In this document: piece by piece, positions 19,312 to 29,301 of the stretch
How the letters are laid out: the number at the start of each line of letters is the position of its first letter
Position numbering within the stretch: the first letter of the stretch is position 1
Origin: an uncultured Shimia sp.
GTDB taxonomy: Bacteria; Pseudomonadota; Alphaproteobacteria; Rhodobacterales; Rhodobacteraceae
Direction: 5' to 3'
DNA: 64,000 bases
NCBI GenBank assembly: GCA_937897325.1
Contig: CALCOY010000025.1
Coordinates: forward strand, 114,990-178,989
Position numbers and translations under genes: made by a program
Notes under the pieces: generated by a model
The model's database searches: none
What the model saw: the letters and a program-made list of their open reading frames with translations, nothing else
What the model was told of the DNA's origin: nothing

Positions 19312-20724
19312 TTATTCGGCGGCCGCCTCGACCTCATCCAGATGCGCCACGCGAGTCCCGGATTTTGAGGTGGTGACCACCCCCAGCGATTTCAGCTTTC
19401 GATGTAGCGCACTGCGTTCCATCCCGACAAAATTCGCGGTCCGGCTGATGTTACCGCCGAAGCGGTTGATCTGGGTCAGAAGATACTCCCGCTCAAACGC
19501 CTCGCGTGCTTCGCGCAAGGGCAATGTGGCCAGCGCGCCCGAGAGTACGACGCGGCCGTCTTGATCGTCACTGTCCTCCTCGCCCGGCAATTCGCGCGCC
19601 TCAATCAACCCGGTGCCTTCGCCCAGTATGAGGATCCGTTCCACCATGTTCTTGAGCTGCCGCACATTGCCCGGCCAGATCATGGTCTGCAGCAGCGCCG
19701 CCGCATCCTCTGACATATCGCGCAGGGGCAGGCCCTGGCTTTTGTTGAAGCCTTCGATGAAGTGCCCGGCTAGCACCGGGATGTCTTCGCGGCGTTCTTC
19801 TAGAGACGGCACCGCAATCGGTACCACGTTCAGGCGGTGATACAGTTCCTGCCGAAAGGTGCCCGCGGCGATACAGGCGTCAAGATCCCGATTGGTAGAT
19901 GAGATCACGCGCAGATCAACCCGCACCTTATCGTTGCCGCCGACACGCTGAAATTGTTGGTCCACCAGAACGCGCAGGATCTTGGACTGCGTGCCAAGCG
20001 GCATATCTGCGACCTCATCAAAATAGACAACACCGCCATGCGCTTGTTCCAGAAGGCCGGGCTCCACCCCGCGATCCGACGTTTCTCGGCCAAAAAGAAC
20101 CTCTTCCATCCGTTCCGGTTCAACGCCCGCACAATTCACCGTGACAAAAGGGGCGTTTGCCCGGTTCGAATTGCGATGAATATAACGCGCCGCCACTTCC
20201 TTGCCGCTGCCGGCAGGCCCGGACAACATCACCCGACCGTTTGACTTCGTGACCTTGTCCAACTGCCCCGTCAACGACCGGAATGCGGCGGAGGCCCCAA
20301 TCATTTCGGACGGACCTGCATCCTGACGCTTCAGGCTCGAATTCTCATGACGTAGGCGTGAGGTTTCCATGGCGCGACGGATCACCACCAAAAGCTGGTC
20401 GATGTTGAAGGGCTTTTCGATGAAATCGTAAGCCCCCTGCTTGATCGCCGCGACCGCGATTTCGATGTTGCCGTGGCCCGATATGATGACAACAGGCACA
20501 TCGGGATTGTCCCGCTTGACCGCTTTGAGGATGTCGATACCGTCCATGCGGCTGTCTTTCAGCCAGATGTCGAGGATAATCAGGCCAGGTGCCTCACCGT
20601 TGATCTCCTTCATCGCATCGTCGGAATTGCCGGCCAATCGGGTCGCAAAACCCTCATCCTGCAGGATGTCGGAAATCAGCTCTCGAATATCTCGTTCGTC
20701 ATCGACGATCAGAATATCGCTCAT
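19312..20724 (-). CDS. ntrX: Nitrogen response regulator NtrX
   Basis: Response regulator partnered with NtrY. Residues 1-120 are a receiver domain with phospho-acceptor Asp52 (ILDIWLK), followed by an AAA+ domain with Walker A GPAGSGKE, DEVADMP as the Walker B region and a C-terminal Fis-type helix-turn-helix (ISRTANFVGMERSALHRKLK). The sigma-54 contact loop GAFTGA is absent: between VLFG and GLLEQA only a short divergent segment remains. This suggests it does not activate sigma-54 promoters in the classical way. It ends the dusB-ntr operon. Confidence 0.93.
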   Translation of the reverse strand: MSDILIVDDERDIRELISDILQDEGFATRLAGNSDDAMKEINGEAPGLIILDIWLKDSRMDGIDILKAVKRDNPDVPVVIISGHGNIEIAVAAIKQGAYDFIEKPFNIDQLLVVIRRAMETSRLRHENSSLKRQDAGPSEMIGASAAFRSLTGQLDKVTKSNGRVMLSGPAGSGKEVAARYIHRNSNRANAPFVTVNCAGVEPERMEEVLFGRETSDRGVEPGLLEQAHGGVVYFDEVADMPLGTQSKILRVLVDQQFQRVGGNDKVRVDLRVISSTNRDLDACIAAGTFRQELYHRLNVVPIAVPSLEERREDIPVLAGHFIEGFNKSQGLPLRDMSEDAAALLQTMIWPGNVRQLKNMVERILILGEGTGLIEARELPGEEDSDDQDGRVVLSGALATLPLREAREAFEREYLLTQINRFGGNISRTANFVGMERSALHRKLKSLGVVTTSKSGTRVAHLDEVEAAAE

Positions 20725-20737
20725 GGATTACTGCCTT

Positions 20738-22963
20738 TCAGTTCTTCTTTGTTGTCCGGGGCTGCAACGGCAGCCGCATCACTGCCATCGCCCCAAAATG
20801 CTTCTGGTTGTTGAAGGGATGGGCGTCTTCCAGCGCGAGTGTCCCGCCATGTTCTTCCGCAATTTTACGCACGATAGACAGCCCAAGTCCCGTGCCTTCG
20901 CTGCGCGTCGTGACATAGGGTTCAAAAAGCCGTGCCCGATCTTCGGGCAGACCGATCCCGTTGTCGGAAATCGTGATACATGCACCAAGATCATCCTGCG
21001 TTACCTTTACCTCAATCCGAGGGTCGTGATCGTCTGGTGCACCTTCTTTCTGAAGGCTTTCAATAGCTTCCCCGCCATTCTTAATTAAATTGGTCAAAGC
21101 CTGACCAATCATTGTAGCGTCAACATCGGCCATCAAAACGCCTTGCGGCAGATCCGCAGCAATCTCAACGTCTGGCTGGCCGGACTGCTGCAACACAACG
21201 GCATCCCGAACAATCTCAACCAGATCATGGCTTTGCCGGTCCGGCTCCGGCATTCGCGCAAACTTCGAAAATTCGTCAACGATGCGTCGCAGATCGCTGG
21301 TCTGGCGAACAATGACATCGGTCATCTGATCCAGTGTCGCCGCATCTTCTCCGACCTTTGGGGAGAACTTCCGCTTTATGCGCTCCGCACTCAACTGGAT
21401 CGGTGTCAGCGGATTCTTGATCTCATGCGCGATCCGACGCGCCACATCAGCCCAGGCGGCCATGCGCTGAGCGCTGACCAGATCAGTGACGTCGTCAAAA
21501 GCAACAACGTAGCCCTCAAGACGCCCATCCTCATTCCGTCGCGTGGCCATGCGCACCAGCAGGTTTTCCAGCCGCCCCTTTCGGGTGACCTTCACCTCTC
21601 CTTGTGCAACCTCGGACGGTCCCGCACGCAGAAGCGCAAAGAGAGAGGCAAATTCCGGAACGGCAACAGACAAAGGCACCGATTGCTGGTTCTCAGTCCA
21701 GCCCAGCAATTGCTCGGCCGAGCGGTTGGCAAAAGTCACGCGGCCCTCTGCATCAAGCCCGGCAACCCCGGAGGTGACCGAGGTCAGAACCGAGTCAAAG
21801 AGCCGCCGCCGCCGTTCGATCTGGCTGGTGTTGTCCAGAAGCGTTTCGCGCTGCGCCTTAAGCTGCCGGGTCATCTGGTTGAAGTAGCGGCCAAGCATGG
21901 CAATTTCATCATCGCCCCGCTCTTCCAGGACCTGCACATCCAGATCCCCGGCGCCGACGCGCTGCGCAGCACCTGTCAGCCGACCGACGGGCCCGCTCAG
22001 ACGTTCTGCGAACCACAACCCCAACCAAACCGCCCCCAGGATCAGCGTCACCGCAAAGGCCAGATACACCAAGGCAAAGTCGAAAAGCACACGTCCCCTG
22101 TCGTCTTCCAATTGCTGGTATAGCCGCACCGTCTCCTTCGTCTCATCCAGCAAAGAGAGGATCTCGCCATCGACATCCCGACTGACGTAGAGAAACTGAT
22201 CAAGATATCCGCGCAACGGGACCAGCGCGCGAAACTCGTTGTCTTCCCAATCATCGATAAGCAAAATGCCTTCACGTTCGGCATGCTCGATCTGCTGCGG
22301 GGCCAACTCTTCAAAGTCGAAATAGTAGGATCGTGGCCCGCGAAAGCTGATCTCTCCGTTGCCATCGACCAGATAGACGCGGCTGAGCCCCCGCTGAATA
22401 AGCTCTTGAACACCTGCCAGAACATCCGCCTCAGACGCGATCTGGCGTGGCAATTCCCTTTCCAGAATGTTCGCAAAAAGCTGGGCATCCTCGATCAGAT
22501 CTTCCCGTTGCTCCTGCTCATAGGCCTCCGCTGCAGCAAGCGAATTGCCAACCACTTGGCTGACACGATCCGAAAACCAGCCTTCGATCCCGATGTTCAC
22601 CGTCAAGCCGGCGAAGACAGCCACGGTGACCGTCGGGATCAACGCCATCAACGCAAAAACACCGGTAAGGCGCAGATGCAGCCGCGACCCCGCCGATTTC
22701 GCACGTCGTGCAGCGATGAGGCGGGCGACCTGAGACAAAACCAGCGTCGCGACCACCAGGATGTAAACAAGATCGGCCAGCAGGACGAGGCGAAGCGCGG
22801 TTGAATTTGCCCCCTGATCCAAAGGACCCATGACCACGTAGGTGCCAAGCGTCAAAACAGGCGCCAGAGCGACCAAGCCAAGGGTGGCCGCGTTCCGCAA
22901 CTTTTTTCTGCCCGGCGATCGTCTGAACGCCCAGAAGCCCGTCTGCCGTGTCCGGGTTGCCAC
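20738..22963 (-). CDS. ntrY: Sensor histidine kinase NtrY
   Basis: A 741-residue membrane sensor kinase. Three hydrophobic segments lie at about 26-46, 58-80 and 98-120; a periplasmic sensor region and a fourth segment near 290-312 follow, then HAMP, a PAS domain, HisKA with the His in RRIAHEIKNPLTP, and the ATPase domain with DNGIGLPED and GTGLGLS. NtrY phosphorylates NtrX and influences nitrogen and redox control in alphaproteobacteria. The start codon is GTG 22963; the gene lies 102 bases after ntrC and 13 before ntrX. Confidence 0.93.
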   Translation of the reverse strand: MATRTRQTGFWAFRRSPGRKKLRNAATLGLVALAPVLTLGTYVVMGPLDQGANSTALRLVLLADLVYILVVATLVLSQVARLIAARRAKSAGSRLHLRLTGVFALMALIPTVTVAVFAGLTVNIGIEGWFSDRVSQVVGNSLAAAEAYEQEQREDLIEDAQLFANILERELPRQIASEADVLAGVQELIQRGLSRVYLVDGNGEISFRGPRSYYFDFEELAPQQIEHAEREGILLIDDWEDNEFRALVPLRGYLDQFLYVSRDVDGEILSLLDETKETVRLYQQLEDDRGRVLFDFALVYLAFAVTLILGAVWLGLWFAERLSGPVGRLTGAAQRVGAGDLDVQVLEERGDDEIAMLGRYFNQMTRQLKAQRETLLDNTSQIERRRRLFDSVLTSVTSGVAGLDAEGRVTFANRSAEQLLGWTENQQSVPLSVAVPEFASLFALLRAGPSEVAQGEVKVTRKGRLENLLVRMATRRNEDGRLEGYVVAFDDVTDLVSAQRMAAWADVARRIAHEIKNPLTPIQLSAERIKRKFSPKVGEDAATLDQMTDVIVRQTSDLRRIVDEFSKFARMPEPDRQSHDLVEIVRDAVVLQQSGQPDVEIAADLPQGVLMADVDATMIGQALTNLIKNGGEAIESLQKEGAPDDHDPRIEVKVTQDDLGACITISDNGIGLPEDRARLFEPYVTTRSEGTGLGLSIVRKIAEEHGGTLALEDAHPFNNQKHFGAMAVMRLPLQPRTTKKN

Positions 22964-23065
22964 GTGCCCGTCACCTCGATGATGCGGCGCGATATGCGCC
23001 TGACCGCCATATTGTGTGGTCCTGACCAGGACTGCGTCCCGATGGCCACGGTTTGTGTGGCGCTT

Positions 23066-24430
23066 TTACATCAATTTGCGGCGGCGTGTCACCTGAATAT
23101 CGAGATCAGTGATTTTCTTGCGCAGGGTATTTCGATTGATCCCCAACAAATCGGCGCATTTGGCCTGATTTCCGCCTGTTGCATCCAGCGCAATCTCGAT
23201 CAGAGGGGCCTCGACCTCGCGCAGGATCCGCGCATAAAGACCGGGCGGAGGTAGCATGTTGCCGTGCAGATCGAAGTATCTTCGAAGATGCCGCCCGACC
23301 GAAGCGCCCAGCTTTTCGGTATCGCCTGCCGAACGGATAGGCTCTAGCTCGGGCTGGCTGCCTAGGACCTGTTCAACCTCTGGACCGGTGATTTCCAATG
23401 CCCGGCTCGTCAGCCCCAGACGTCGGACTGCATTCTCTAACTGGCGTACATTGCCTGGCCAAGAGTAGGTGCGGAAGATCTCTGTCGCCTCTTCGCTGAG
23501 CGCGCGCTGCGCCTGCCCGGCCTTTTCGATCCGGGACAGGAAGTGTTCGGCCAAAAGCGGGATGTCATCAACCCGTTCACGCAAAGCGGGCACCTTCAAA
23601 GTTGCCCCGCTCAGCCGGTAGTAGAGGTCCTTGCGCACATTGCCCGCCTCCATCGCCGCCATCAGATCGCTTTGCGATGTCGCCAAAAACCGCGGTGTAT
23701 ACTCCCCGGGCGTGTCCATCATACGCACAATCCGGCCCTGCAATTCCTCCGGGATGTCTCCGATCTCATCGATCAGAAGCGTCCCCCCCTTGACCCGCGC
23801 CAGAACCCGCGCGGGGCCTTCAAGGTCTTGAAGCTCCGATCCGGTGATGGTCACAAAGGGCAAAGTCCGCCGATCCGAGAAATCGTGGATCGCCCGCGCA
23901 ATAAGCGACTTGCCCGTCCCGCTTTCACCCCAGATCAGCACCGGCAAGTCGGTGTTCATGACACGGGCAACCACGCGATAGAGCGATTGCATCAACTTTG
24001 TGCGCCCCACCAGCGGCAGATCGTCGGGGCGTTCATCCTCCACCTCAACCGCGCGCGGATTGTGTTGACGATGCTCAAGGGCCTTAGCCGTACGCTTCAT
24101 GAGATCCGGCAGATCGAAAGGCTTGGGCAGGTAATCATATGCCTCTGCCTCGGCCGCCTTGATCGCTGTCATGATCGTATTCTGGGCCGAAATCACGATC
24201 ACCGGTAGGCCCGGACGATCAGTTGCGATCTTCGGCAGCATTTCAAGCCCGTTGCCATCCGGCATGACCACGTCACTGATCACAACGTCGCCTTTGCCCT
24301 CTCCAACCCATCGCATCAGCGTCGTGAGGGAAGAAGTAGCATGCACCTTGCACCCGGCCCGCGTCAGGGCTTGCGTCAGCACCGTGCGGATTGTTCGGTC
24401 GTCGTCCGCCACCAGTATTGTGCCGTCCAT
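23066..24430 (-). CDS. ntrC: Nitrogen regulator NtrC
   Basis: Response regulator of 454 residues activated by NtrB under nitrogen limitation. Receiver domain with Asp53 ([10 protein letters not shown]), AAA+ domain with Walker [10 protein letters not shown] and DEIGDIP, and a C-terminal Fis-type helix-turn-helix ([21 protein letters not shown]). The GAFTGA loop expected before the Walker B is missing, as known for Rhodobacter capsulatus NtrC, which activates sigma-70 promoters. The spacer downstream towards ntrY holds a perfect 14-base palindrome GTCCTGACCAGGAC at 23019-23032. It starts three bases after ntrB. Confidence 0.95.
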   Translation of the reverse strand: MDGTILVADDDRTIRTVLTQALTRAGCKVHATSSLTTLMRWVGEGKGDVVISDVVMPDGNGLEMLPKIATDRPGLPVIVISAQNTIMTAIKAAEAEAYDYLPKPFDLPDLMKRTAKALEHRQHNPRAVEVEDERPDDLPLVGRTKLMQSLYRVVARVMNTDLPVLIWGESGTGKSLIARAIHDFSDRRTLPFVTITGSELQDLEGPARVLARVKGGTLLIDEIGDIPEELQGRIVRMMDTPGEYTPRFLATSQSDLMAAMEAGNVRKDLYYRLSGATLKVPALRERVDDIPLLAEHFLSRIEKAGQAQRALSEEATEIFRTYSWPGNVRQLENAVRRLGLTSRALEITGPEVEQVLGSQPELEPIRSAGDTEKLGASVGRHLRRYFDLHGNMLPPPGLYARILREVEAPLIEIALDATGGNQAKCADLLGINRNTLRKKITDLDIQVTRRRKLM

Positions 24431-24433
24431 ACC

Positions 24434-25522
24434 TTATTCCTTTCCAACATTGACGAGGTCCAGGTTCCGCGGCGCGCGCGGCAGAGAAATTCGAAAGATC
24501 GTGCGGCCAGGAACAGACGTGACGGAAATCCAGCCCTCGTGATCCGAGATGATCTTGCTGACAAGCGCAAGGCCAAGGCCCGTTCCGTTCTCCTTACCCG
24601 ATACGAAGGGGTCGAAGATATCGCCCTTGATGCTGTCGGGCAGGCCCGGGCCATCGTCGATGACCTCGATCTGCAATGGCAGAGACCGCCCCGCTCCATC
24701 AGCCCGGCGCAGGCGGAACGAATGCTCGAAATAGCTGTGAAGCCGGATCGTCCCGCCCGTATCTCCCGCCGCCTCGGATGCGTTTTTGAGCAGATTCAAC
24801 ACCACCTGAAGGAGTTGGTCCGGATCGCCATAGGCCAGAGGCAGAGAAGGGTCGTAGTCCTCCACAATCGCCATCTGCGCACCAAAGCCCAACAAGGCCG
24901 AGCGACGCGCGCGGTCAAGCACGTCGTGGATATTCACCGGTTTCAGATCAGGCGGCGACAGGTTTCCAAACTGTTCGACCTGCTCCAGAAGCTTCACGAT
25001 CCGGCGGCTTTCGGCCACGATCAGGTCCGTGAGTTCAAGGTCCTCGGTCCCCAGGTTCATGCTCAGCAACTGCGCCGCCCCGGTGATGCCAGCCAACGGG
25101 TTCTTGATCTCATGCGCCAGCATCTCTGCCATCCCGATCGCCGATTTCGCTGCGGACTTTACCGAATGACTTTGCGTCATCCGACCTGCCAACTCGCGCG
25201 GTGAAATCAGCAACAACATATGTCCCGGCGCCCCGATCATCGGCGCAATCTGCAAGGCGCATTGCAGCGGCGGGCGCTGACCGCTGCCCACATCCACATC
25301 ATTGACAAAGAGCGGCGTGCCATTCTTCCGCGCACGGGCAAAGCTCTCCTCAAGCGGCGCATCGACTGCCAGTTGATCCCAGACCGGCGTGCCGATCACG
25401 GACTTGGCCGAGGCGTTGAAAAATCCTTCGGCCGCTGAATTAACATCCGCAATGCGGTCTTCGGCGTCGATCAAAAGGGTCGGGACAGGCAAGGACGCCC
25501 ACAAACTGCTTTCTGCGTTCAT
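24434..25522 (-). CDS. ntrB: Nitrogen sensor histidine kinase NtrB
   Basis: Cytoplasmic two-component kinase of 362 residues that phosphorylates NtrC and is governed by PII proteins. An N-terminal PAS domain (about 1-115) precedes HisKA with His137 in MLAHEIKNPLAGITGA and the ATPase domain with DDGPGLPDS and NGTGLGLAL. There are no membrane segments. Its start overlaps the dusB stop by four bases (ATGA), giving translational coupling. Confidence 0.95.
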   Translation of the reverse strand: MNAESSLWASLPVPTLLIDAEDRIADVNSAAEGFFNASAKSVIGTPVWDQLAVDAPLEESFARARKNGTPLFVNDVDVGSGQRPPLQCALQIAPMIGAPGHMLLLISPRELAGRMTQSHSVKSAAKSAIGMAEMLAHEIKNPLAGITGAAQLLSMNLGTEDLELTDLIVAESRRIVKLLEQVEQFGNLSPPDLKPVNIHDVLDRARRSALLGFGAQMAIVEDYDPSLPLAYGDPDQLLQVVLNLLKNASEAAGDTGGTIRLHSYFEHSFRLRRADGAGRSLPLQIEVIDDGPGLPDSIKGDIFDPFVSGKENGTGLGLALVSKIISDHEGWISVTSVPGRTIFRISLPRAPRNLDLVNVGKE

Positions 25523-26499
25523 GCGGCGGCCATTTCATTTTCCGCCGCAAAAGCTTCGGCCAGCAAGCGGATGACACGTTCTGGATTGTTTGACGTCAAT
25601 ATGGCCTTGCGCAGATGTACCGGGACGGACCGCCCGTCCATGTACCATTCCAGATGTTTGCGGGCGACGCGCAGGCCAAGATCAACCCCGTAAAAGCAGA
25701 GGATCGATTGATAATGAGTGACGATCAATTCAAGCAATGCGCCACCGACCGGCACATCGGGTGCTGGGGTTCCGAAAATGTCATGCGCGATCTGGGCGGG
25801 CAACCACGGCCGACCCTGCGCGCCCCGCCCGATCATAATACCATCCGCCCCCGACAGCCGCAGAGCCTCCCGCGCGGTTTGGGTGCAAACGATATCGCCA
25901 TTTGCAATCACCGGGACACGCACGGCTTGTTTCACGTCGTGAATGGCGGCCCAATCGGCGCGACCTTTATAAAACTGACAGCGCGTCCGCCCGTGAATAG
26001 TGATCCGTGCAACGCCAGCCGCTTCTGCCCTGTGCGCTAAATCGGGCGCGTTGCGCAGATCGTCATCCCATCCCAACCGTGTCTTGAGCGTGACAGGTAT
26101 GTCGACGGCCGCAACGACCGCTTCGACGAGTGTCAGCGCATGGTCGAGGTCCCGCATCAAGGCAGAGCCGGAGTAACCGTTGGTGACCTTTTTGGCGGGA
26201 CAACCCATGTTGATGTCGATGACTGCCGCGCCTTGACCCGCCACCAGACGTGCCGCTTCGGCCATCGGCGCGGCTTCACGTCCGGCCAACTGAACCACTG
26301 TATTGGCCGCGTCGAGCCCGAGTTCCGCGCGGGCCCGGCTGCCGGGTCGATCGGTCAACACATCATGGCTCGCTACCATTTCGGACACGACCATACCGAC
26401 GCCAAAACCCGCGACAATATCACGAAATGGCAAGTCTGTGATTCCGGCCATCGGTGCCAGCATCACTGGAGGAAACAGGTTAAGAGGCACGGCGTGCAT
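25519..26499 (-). CDS. dusB: tRNA-dihydrouridine synthase B (NifR3)
   Basis: FMN-dependent enzyme that reduces uridines in the tRNA D-loop. The 326 residues form a TIM barrel with PMAGITDLPFR at the start, the catalytic block NMGCPAKKV, the phosphate-binding ITIHGRTR and NGDI, and GADGIMIGRGAQGRPW near the end. In Rhodobacter this gene was named nifR3 and opens the ntrBC operon, as here. The 183-base gap to the divergent ispD would hold the operon promoter. Confidence 0.95.
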   Translation of the reverse strand: MHAVPLNLFPPVMLAPMAGITDLPFRDIVAGFGVGMVVSEMVASHDVLTDRPGSRARAELGLDAANTVVQLAGREAAPMAEAARLVAGQGAAVIDINMGCPAKKVTNGYSGSALMRDLDHALTLVEAVVAAVDIPVTLKTRLGWDDDLRNAPDLAHRAEAAGVARITIHGRTRCQFYKGRADWAAIHDVKQAVRVPVIANGDIVCTQTAREALRLSGADGIMIGRGAQGRPWLPAQIAHDIFGTPAPDVPVGGALLELIVTHYQSILCFYGVDLGLRVARKHLEWYMDGRSVPVHLRKAILTSNNPERVIRLLAEAFAAENEMAAA

Positions 26500-26682
26500 A
26501 TAGTTGCTTAATCCTTAAGCGATGCTGGTGGGCTAACAATTTGCCTCGGTTTTCTCAATCAGATTAACGCTTTTGGGCAAATTCGTCTCATCTAGGCGCC
26601 CAATTTTTAGGCAGATCGCCTTGTCATTGCCTCGCTGCCCGCAAGCCCATAGACAGGTGTCGGTCAACACGGAAAGGGTGCG

Positions 26683-27357
26683 ATGCGCACAGCCGCCATC
26701 ATTGTTGCTGCGGGGCGCGGAACCCGGGCTGGAGGGACAAGCCCTAAGCAATGGCAAAGTCTGGCAGGCGCACGGGTGATAGACCATGCCATCGCCGCCT
26801 TTTCAAGCCATCCAGCCATTAACACGATCACACTGGTCTTGCACGAAGACGATCTGCACATGGCTCCGGACGGAATCGATACGGTGCCTGGTGGTCCAGA
26901 CCGTTGCGCGTCGGTCTTCGCGGGCCTGCAGCGTCTGACGGATGAACCACCCGACGTCGTCCTAATCCATGACGCAGCACGTCCCTGCATTCCGCCAAAG
27001 CTTATTGATAACGTGCTGGCAGCACTCACAATTCATGGCGGCGCGGCCCCGGCCCTTCCCGTCACAGATGCGCTCTGGACTGGCGCGGAAGGTCGGGTGA
27101 CTGGCACACAGGACCGGGCGCGTCTTTTTCGCGCGCAGACACCGCAGGGGTTTCGCTTTCCCGAACTTCTGGCCGCTCATAAGGCCTGCGCCGGAGCCGC
27201 CGCTGACGATGTCGAGGTTGCGCGACAAGCGGGACTCGACGTGGCGATCGTCGAAGGCGATGAAGACAATCTGAAAATCACTCTGCCGGCCGATTTTGCG
27301 CGGGCCGAACGCATTCTGGAGAGCCGCTATGGACATCCGCCTCGGCAACGGATTTGA
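26683..27357 (+). CDS. ispD: 2-C-methyl-D-erythritol 4-phosphate cytidylyltransferase
   Basis: Transfers CMP to MEP in isoprenoid synthesis. The 224-residue protein opens with the nucleotide-binding loop [20 protein letters not shown], has [14 protein letters not shown] and [12 protein letters not shown] as substrate motifs, and QTPQGFRF near the middle. It overlaps the following ispF by 29 bases, so the two products are made separately but coupled; some alphaproteobacteria carry them as a fused IspDF, which is not the case here. Confidence 0.95.
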   Translation: MRTAAIIVAAGRGTRAGGTSPKQWQSLAGARVIDHAIAAFSSHPAINTITLVLHEDDLHMAPDGIDTVPGGPDRCASVFAGLQRLTDEPPDVVLIHDAARPCIPPKLIDNVLAALTIHGGAAPALPVTDALWTGAEGRVTGTQDRARLFRAQTPQGFRFPELLAAHKACAGAAADDVEVARQAGLDVAIVEGDEDNLKITLPADFARAERILESRYGHPPRQRI

Positions 27358-27808
27358 CGTACACGCCTTCGGGCCAGGGGATCATGTGACTCTCTGTGGC
27401 GTCGATATTCCCCATAAAAATGGGCTTACAGGCCATTCGGATGCCGATGTGTCGATGCATACGGTGACGGACGCCATCTATGGGGCATTGGCGCAAGGCG
27501 ATATCGGGCAGCACTTCCCCCCTTCCGACCCGACATGGAAGGGCGCCGACAGCCGGATTTTCCTTGAACATGCGGTAAAGCTCGCCTCCGATCAGGGTTT
27601 TGAGATTGCCAATGTGGACTGCACGGTGATCTGCGAGGCCCCCAAAATCGGGCCGCATGCCCAAAAAATGCGGGCGCGGATGGCGGAGCTGATGGGATTG
27701 GATATCGCCCGCATCTCGGTCAAGGCGACAACGTCTGAACGCCTCGGCTTTACCGGTCGCGGTGAGGGCATTGCCTGTATTGCCACCTGCGCTTTGGTCC
27801 GGGTCTGA
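27329..27808 (+). CDS. ispF: 2-C-methyl-D-erythritol 2,4-cyclodiphosphate synthase
   Basis: Closes the CDP-methylerythritol phosphate ring to the cyclodiphosphate with loss of CMP. The start ATG 27329 gives [14 protein letters not shown], the expected N-terminus with the zinc-binding DxH (DVH); the frame extends 11 codons further but without similarity. [13 protein letters not shown] carries the catalytic region and [18 protein letters not shown] the C-terminal signature. Length 159 fits the family. pgpA follows with a one-base stop-start overlap (TGATG). Confidence 0.95.
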   Translation: MDIRLGNGFDVHAFGPGDHVTLCGVDIPHKNGLTGHSDADVSMHTVTDAIYGALAQGDIGQHFPPSDPTWKGADSRIFLEHAVKLASDQGFEIANVDCTVICEAPKIGPHAQKMRARMAELMGLDIARISVKATTSERLGFTGRGEGIACIATCALVRV

Positions 27809-28302
27809 TGCTTGCCCGGATGATCGGAACCGTGCTGGGCGTGGGCTACATCCGGCCCGCTCCGGGCACATGGGGATCGTTGGTTGCCCTGCCCTGGGCT
27901 TGGCTGATGCACCTCTTCGGTGGATTCCCTTTGCTGCTGATTGCGACACTTGCGGCATTTGCCAAAGGCTGGTGGGCCACGGGAAAAATGACGGCGGGAT
28001 CAGAGGATCACGATCCATCGGAGATCGTCGTGGATGAGGTTGTCGGCCAATGGGTGGCGCTATTGCCCTTGTCCTATGCAGCCTGGGCGCGCGGGCTGGA
28101 TCTGCTGGTGCTTTGGCCCGGGATCATCTCAGCCTTCCTGCTGTTTCGTCTTTTCGACATCTGGAAACCATGGCTTGTCGGCTGGGCAGATCGCAGGGGG
28201 GATCCGCTGGGTGTCATGCTGGACGACGTGATTGCCGGGATCTTTGCGGCCATCGGCACGCTCGCTCTCGCGGCACTCGCCCATGGGGTGTTCATGCGAT
28301 GA
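27808..28302 (+). CDS. pgpA: Phosphatidylglycerophosphatase A
   Basis: Membrane phosphatase removing the terminal phosphate of phosphatidylglycerophosphate. The 164-residue chain contains the PgpA hallmarks PAPGTWGSL near the N-terminus, DPSEIVVDEVVGQW with acidic metal ligands, and FRLFDIWKPW followed by GGDPLGVMLDDVIAG-like residues at the C-terminus. Three to four hydrophobic segments are present. It is coupled to ispF and overlaps the cinA gene by four bases. Confidence 0.92.
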   Translation: MLARMIGTVLGVGYIRPAPGTWGSLVALPWAWLMHLFGGFPLLLIATLAAFAKGWWATGKMTAGSEDHDPSEIVVDEVVGQWVALLPLSYAAWARGLDLLVLWPGIISAFLLFRLFDIWKPWLVGWADRRGDPLGVMLDDVIAGIFAAIGTLALAALAHGVFMR

Positions 28303-28793
28303 CCCGCGCGACAGAAATCCTCGAAGCTGCACGGCGCGCGCAAGTCATGATCGCCACTGCAGAAAGCTGCACAGGCGGGATGATCGCTTCAGCACTCACG
28401 GATATACCAGGCTCATCGGCCATCTTCGACCGAGGGTTCGTGACATACACCAATGCCGCAAAGATCGACATGCTGGGGGTACATGAACGCACTCTGGCCG
28501 CTTTCGGTGCCGTATCGAAAGAGGTCGCCGCCGAAATGGCCACCGGGGCCCGAGACAATGCCAAGGCAAAGCTTGCTGTATCCGTCACAGGCATCGCTGG
28601 CCCCGGCGGGTCAGAGCACAAACCTGAAGGACGCGTTTGCTTTGGCCTGGCAGATGCAAACGGTGTCGTTACACAAACAGTCGAATTTGGCGCACTGGGC
28701 CGGGATGCCGTCCGCCAAGCGGCAAGGGATCATGCTCTAGATCTGCTCCTTAGCGCCCTTTCGAACGCGCTCGAGGCCCCGAAAGACACCTAG
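28299..28793 (+). CDS. cinA: CinA-family nicotinamide-nucleotide amidase (stand-alone C-terminal domain)
   Basis: Hydrolyses nicotinamide mononucleotide to nicotinate mononucleotide in pyridine nucleotide salvage. Only the CinA C-terminal (PncC-type) domain is present, 164 residues. Key blocks are ATAESCTGGMIASALTDIPGSS and VTGIAGPGGSEHKPEGRVCFGL. Start ATG 28299 overlaps the pgpA stop (ATGA). Its stop overlaps the convergent RatA-like gene by four bases. Confidence 0.92.
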   Translation: MTRATEILEAARRAQVMIATAESCTGGMIASALTDIPGSSAIFDRGFVTYTNAAKIDMLGVHERTLAAFGAVSKEVAAEMATGARDNAKAKLAVSVTGIAGPGGSEHKPEGRVCFGLADANGVVTQTVEFGALGRDAVRQAARDHALDLLLSALSNALEAPKDT

Positions 28794-29233
28794 CCGTGCA
28801 ACTCTTTCGCACGCCGTTCAAAAGCGCGGACGATCCGCTGCATGGCCTCGTTGAACACGACGCCGATAATCCCCTGCAGGATCGCATTCTTGAATTCGAA
28901 GTCGACAAAAAACCTTACTTCGCATCCGCCCTCAGCATCTGCGAATTCCCATTTCGACTTCATGTAGCGAAACGGACCGTCGATGTATTCCGTGTCGATC
29001 TTCCGCCGGTCCTGCCAAAGGGTAACCCGGCTGCCAAAGCGTTCGCGAAACACTTTGAAGGAAATCACCAGATCTGCTGTCATAACCTCATGATTACCCT
29101 CGTCCTGTAGCGATTTCACCCGTGCCGCCGCGCACCAGGGTAGAAACTTCGGGTATGCAGAAACATCGGCCACCAGGTCGTACATCTGGTTGGCTGTGTA
29201 AGGCAGAAAACGCGTTTCGGAATGTGTGGGCAT
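28790..29233 (-). CDS. RatA/COQ10-like START-domain protein
   Basis: A 147-residue member of the polyketide cyclase/START group (RatA, COQ10). Such proteins bind ubiquinone or other hydrophobic ligands; E. coli RatA blocks ribosome association, a role not universal in the family. The hallmark YDLVADVSAYPKFLPWC near residues 18-34 and the central FRERFGSRV are visible. In alphaproteobacteria this gene often lies downstream of lipA, which here is about 1 kb away on the same strand with hpt between on the opposite strand. Confidence 0.88.
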   Translation of the reverse strand: MPTHSETRFLPYTANQMYDLVADVSAYPKFLPWCAAARVKSLQDEGNHEVMTADLVISFKVFRERFGSRVTLWQDRRKIDTEYIDGPFRYMKSKWEFADAEGGCEVRFFVDFEFKNAILQGIIGVVFNEAMQRIVRAFERRAKELHG

Positions 29234-29301
29234 CGGGCTAGGACTTTTTTAAACTTCCGTGGCATGTGTCGCGAAGGCATACATAGTTCAAGGGGTTTTG
29301 C

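Noticed and set aside
23019..23032. Palindrome GTCCTGACCAGGAC between ntrC and ntrY
   Set aside because: Perfect but short, and without a T-run or known consensus; kept only as a note in the ntrC entry.
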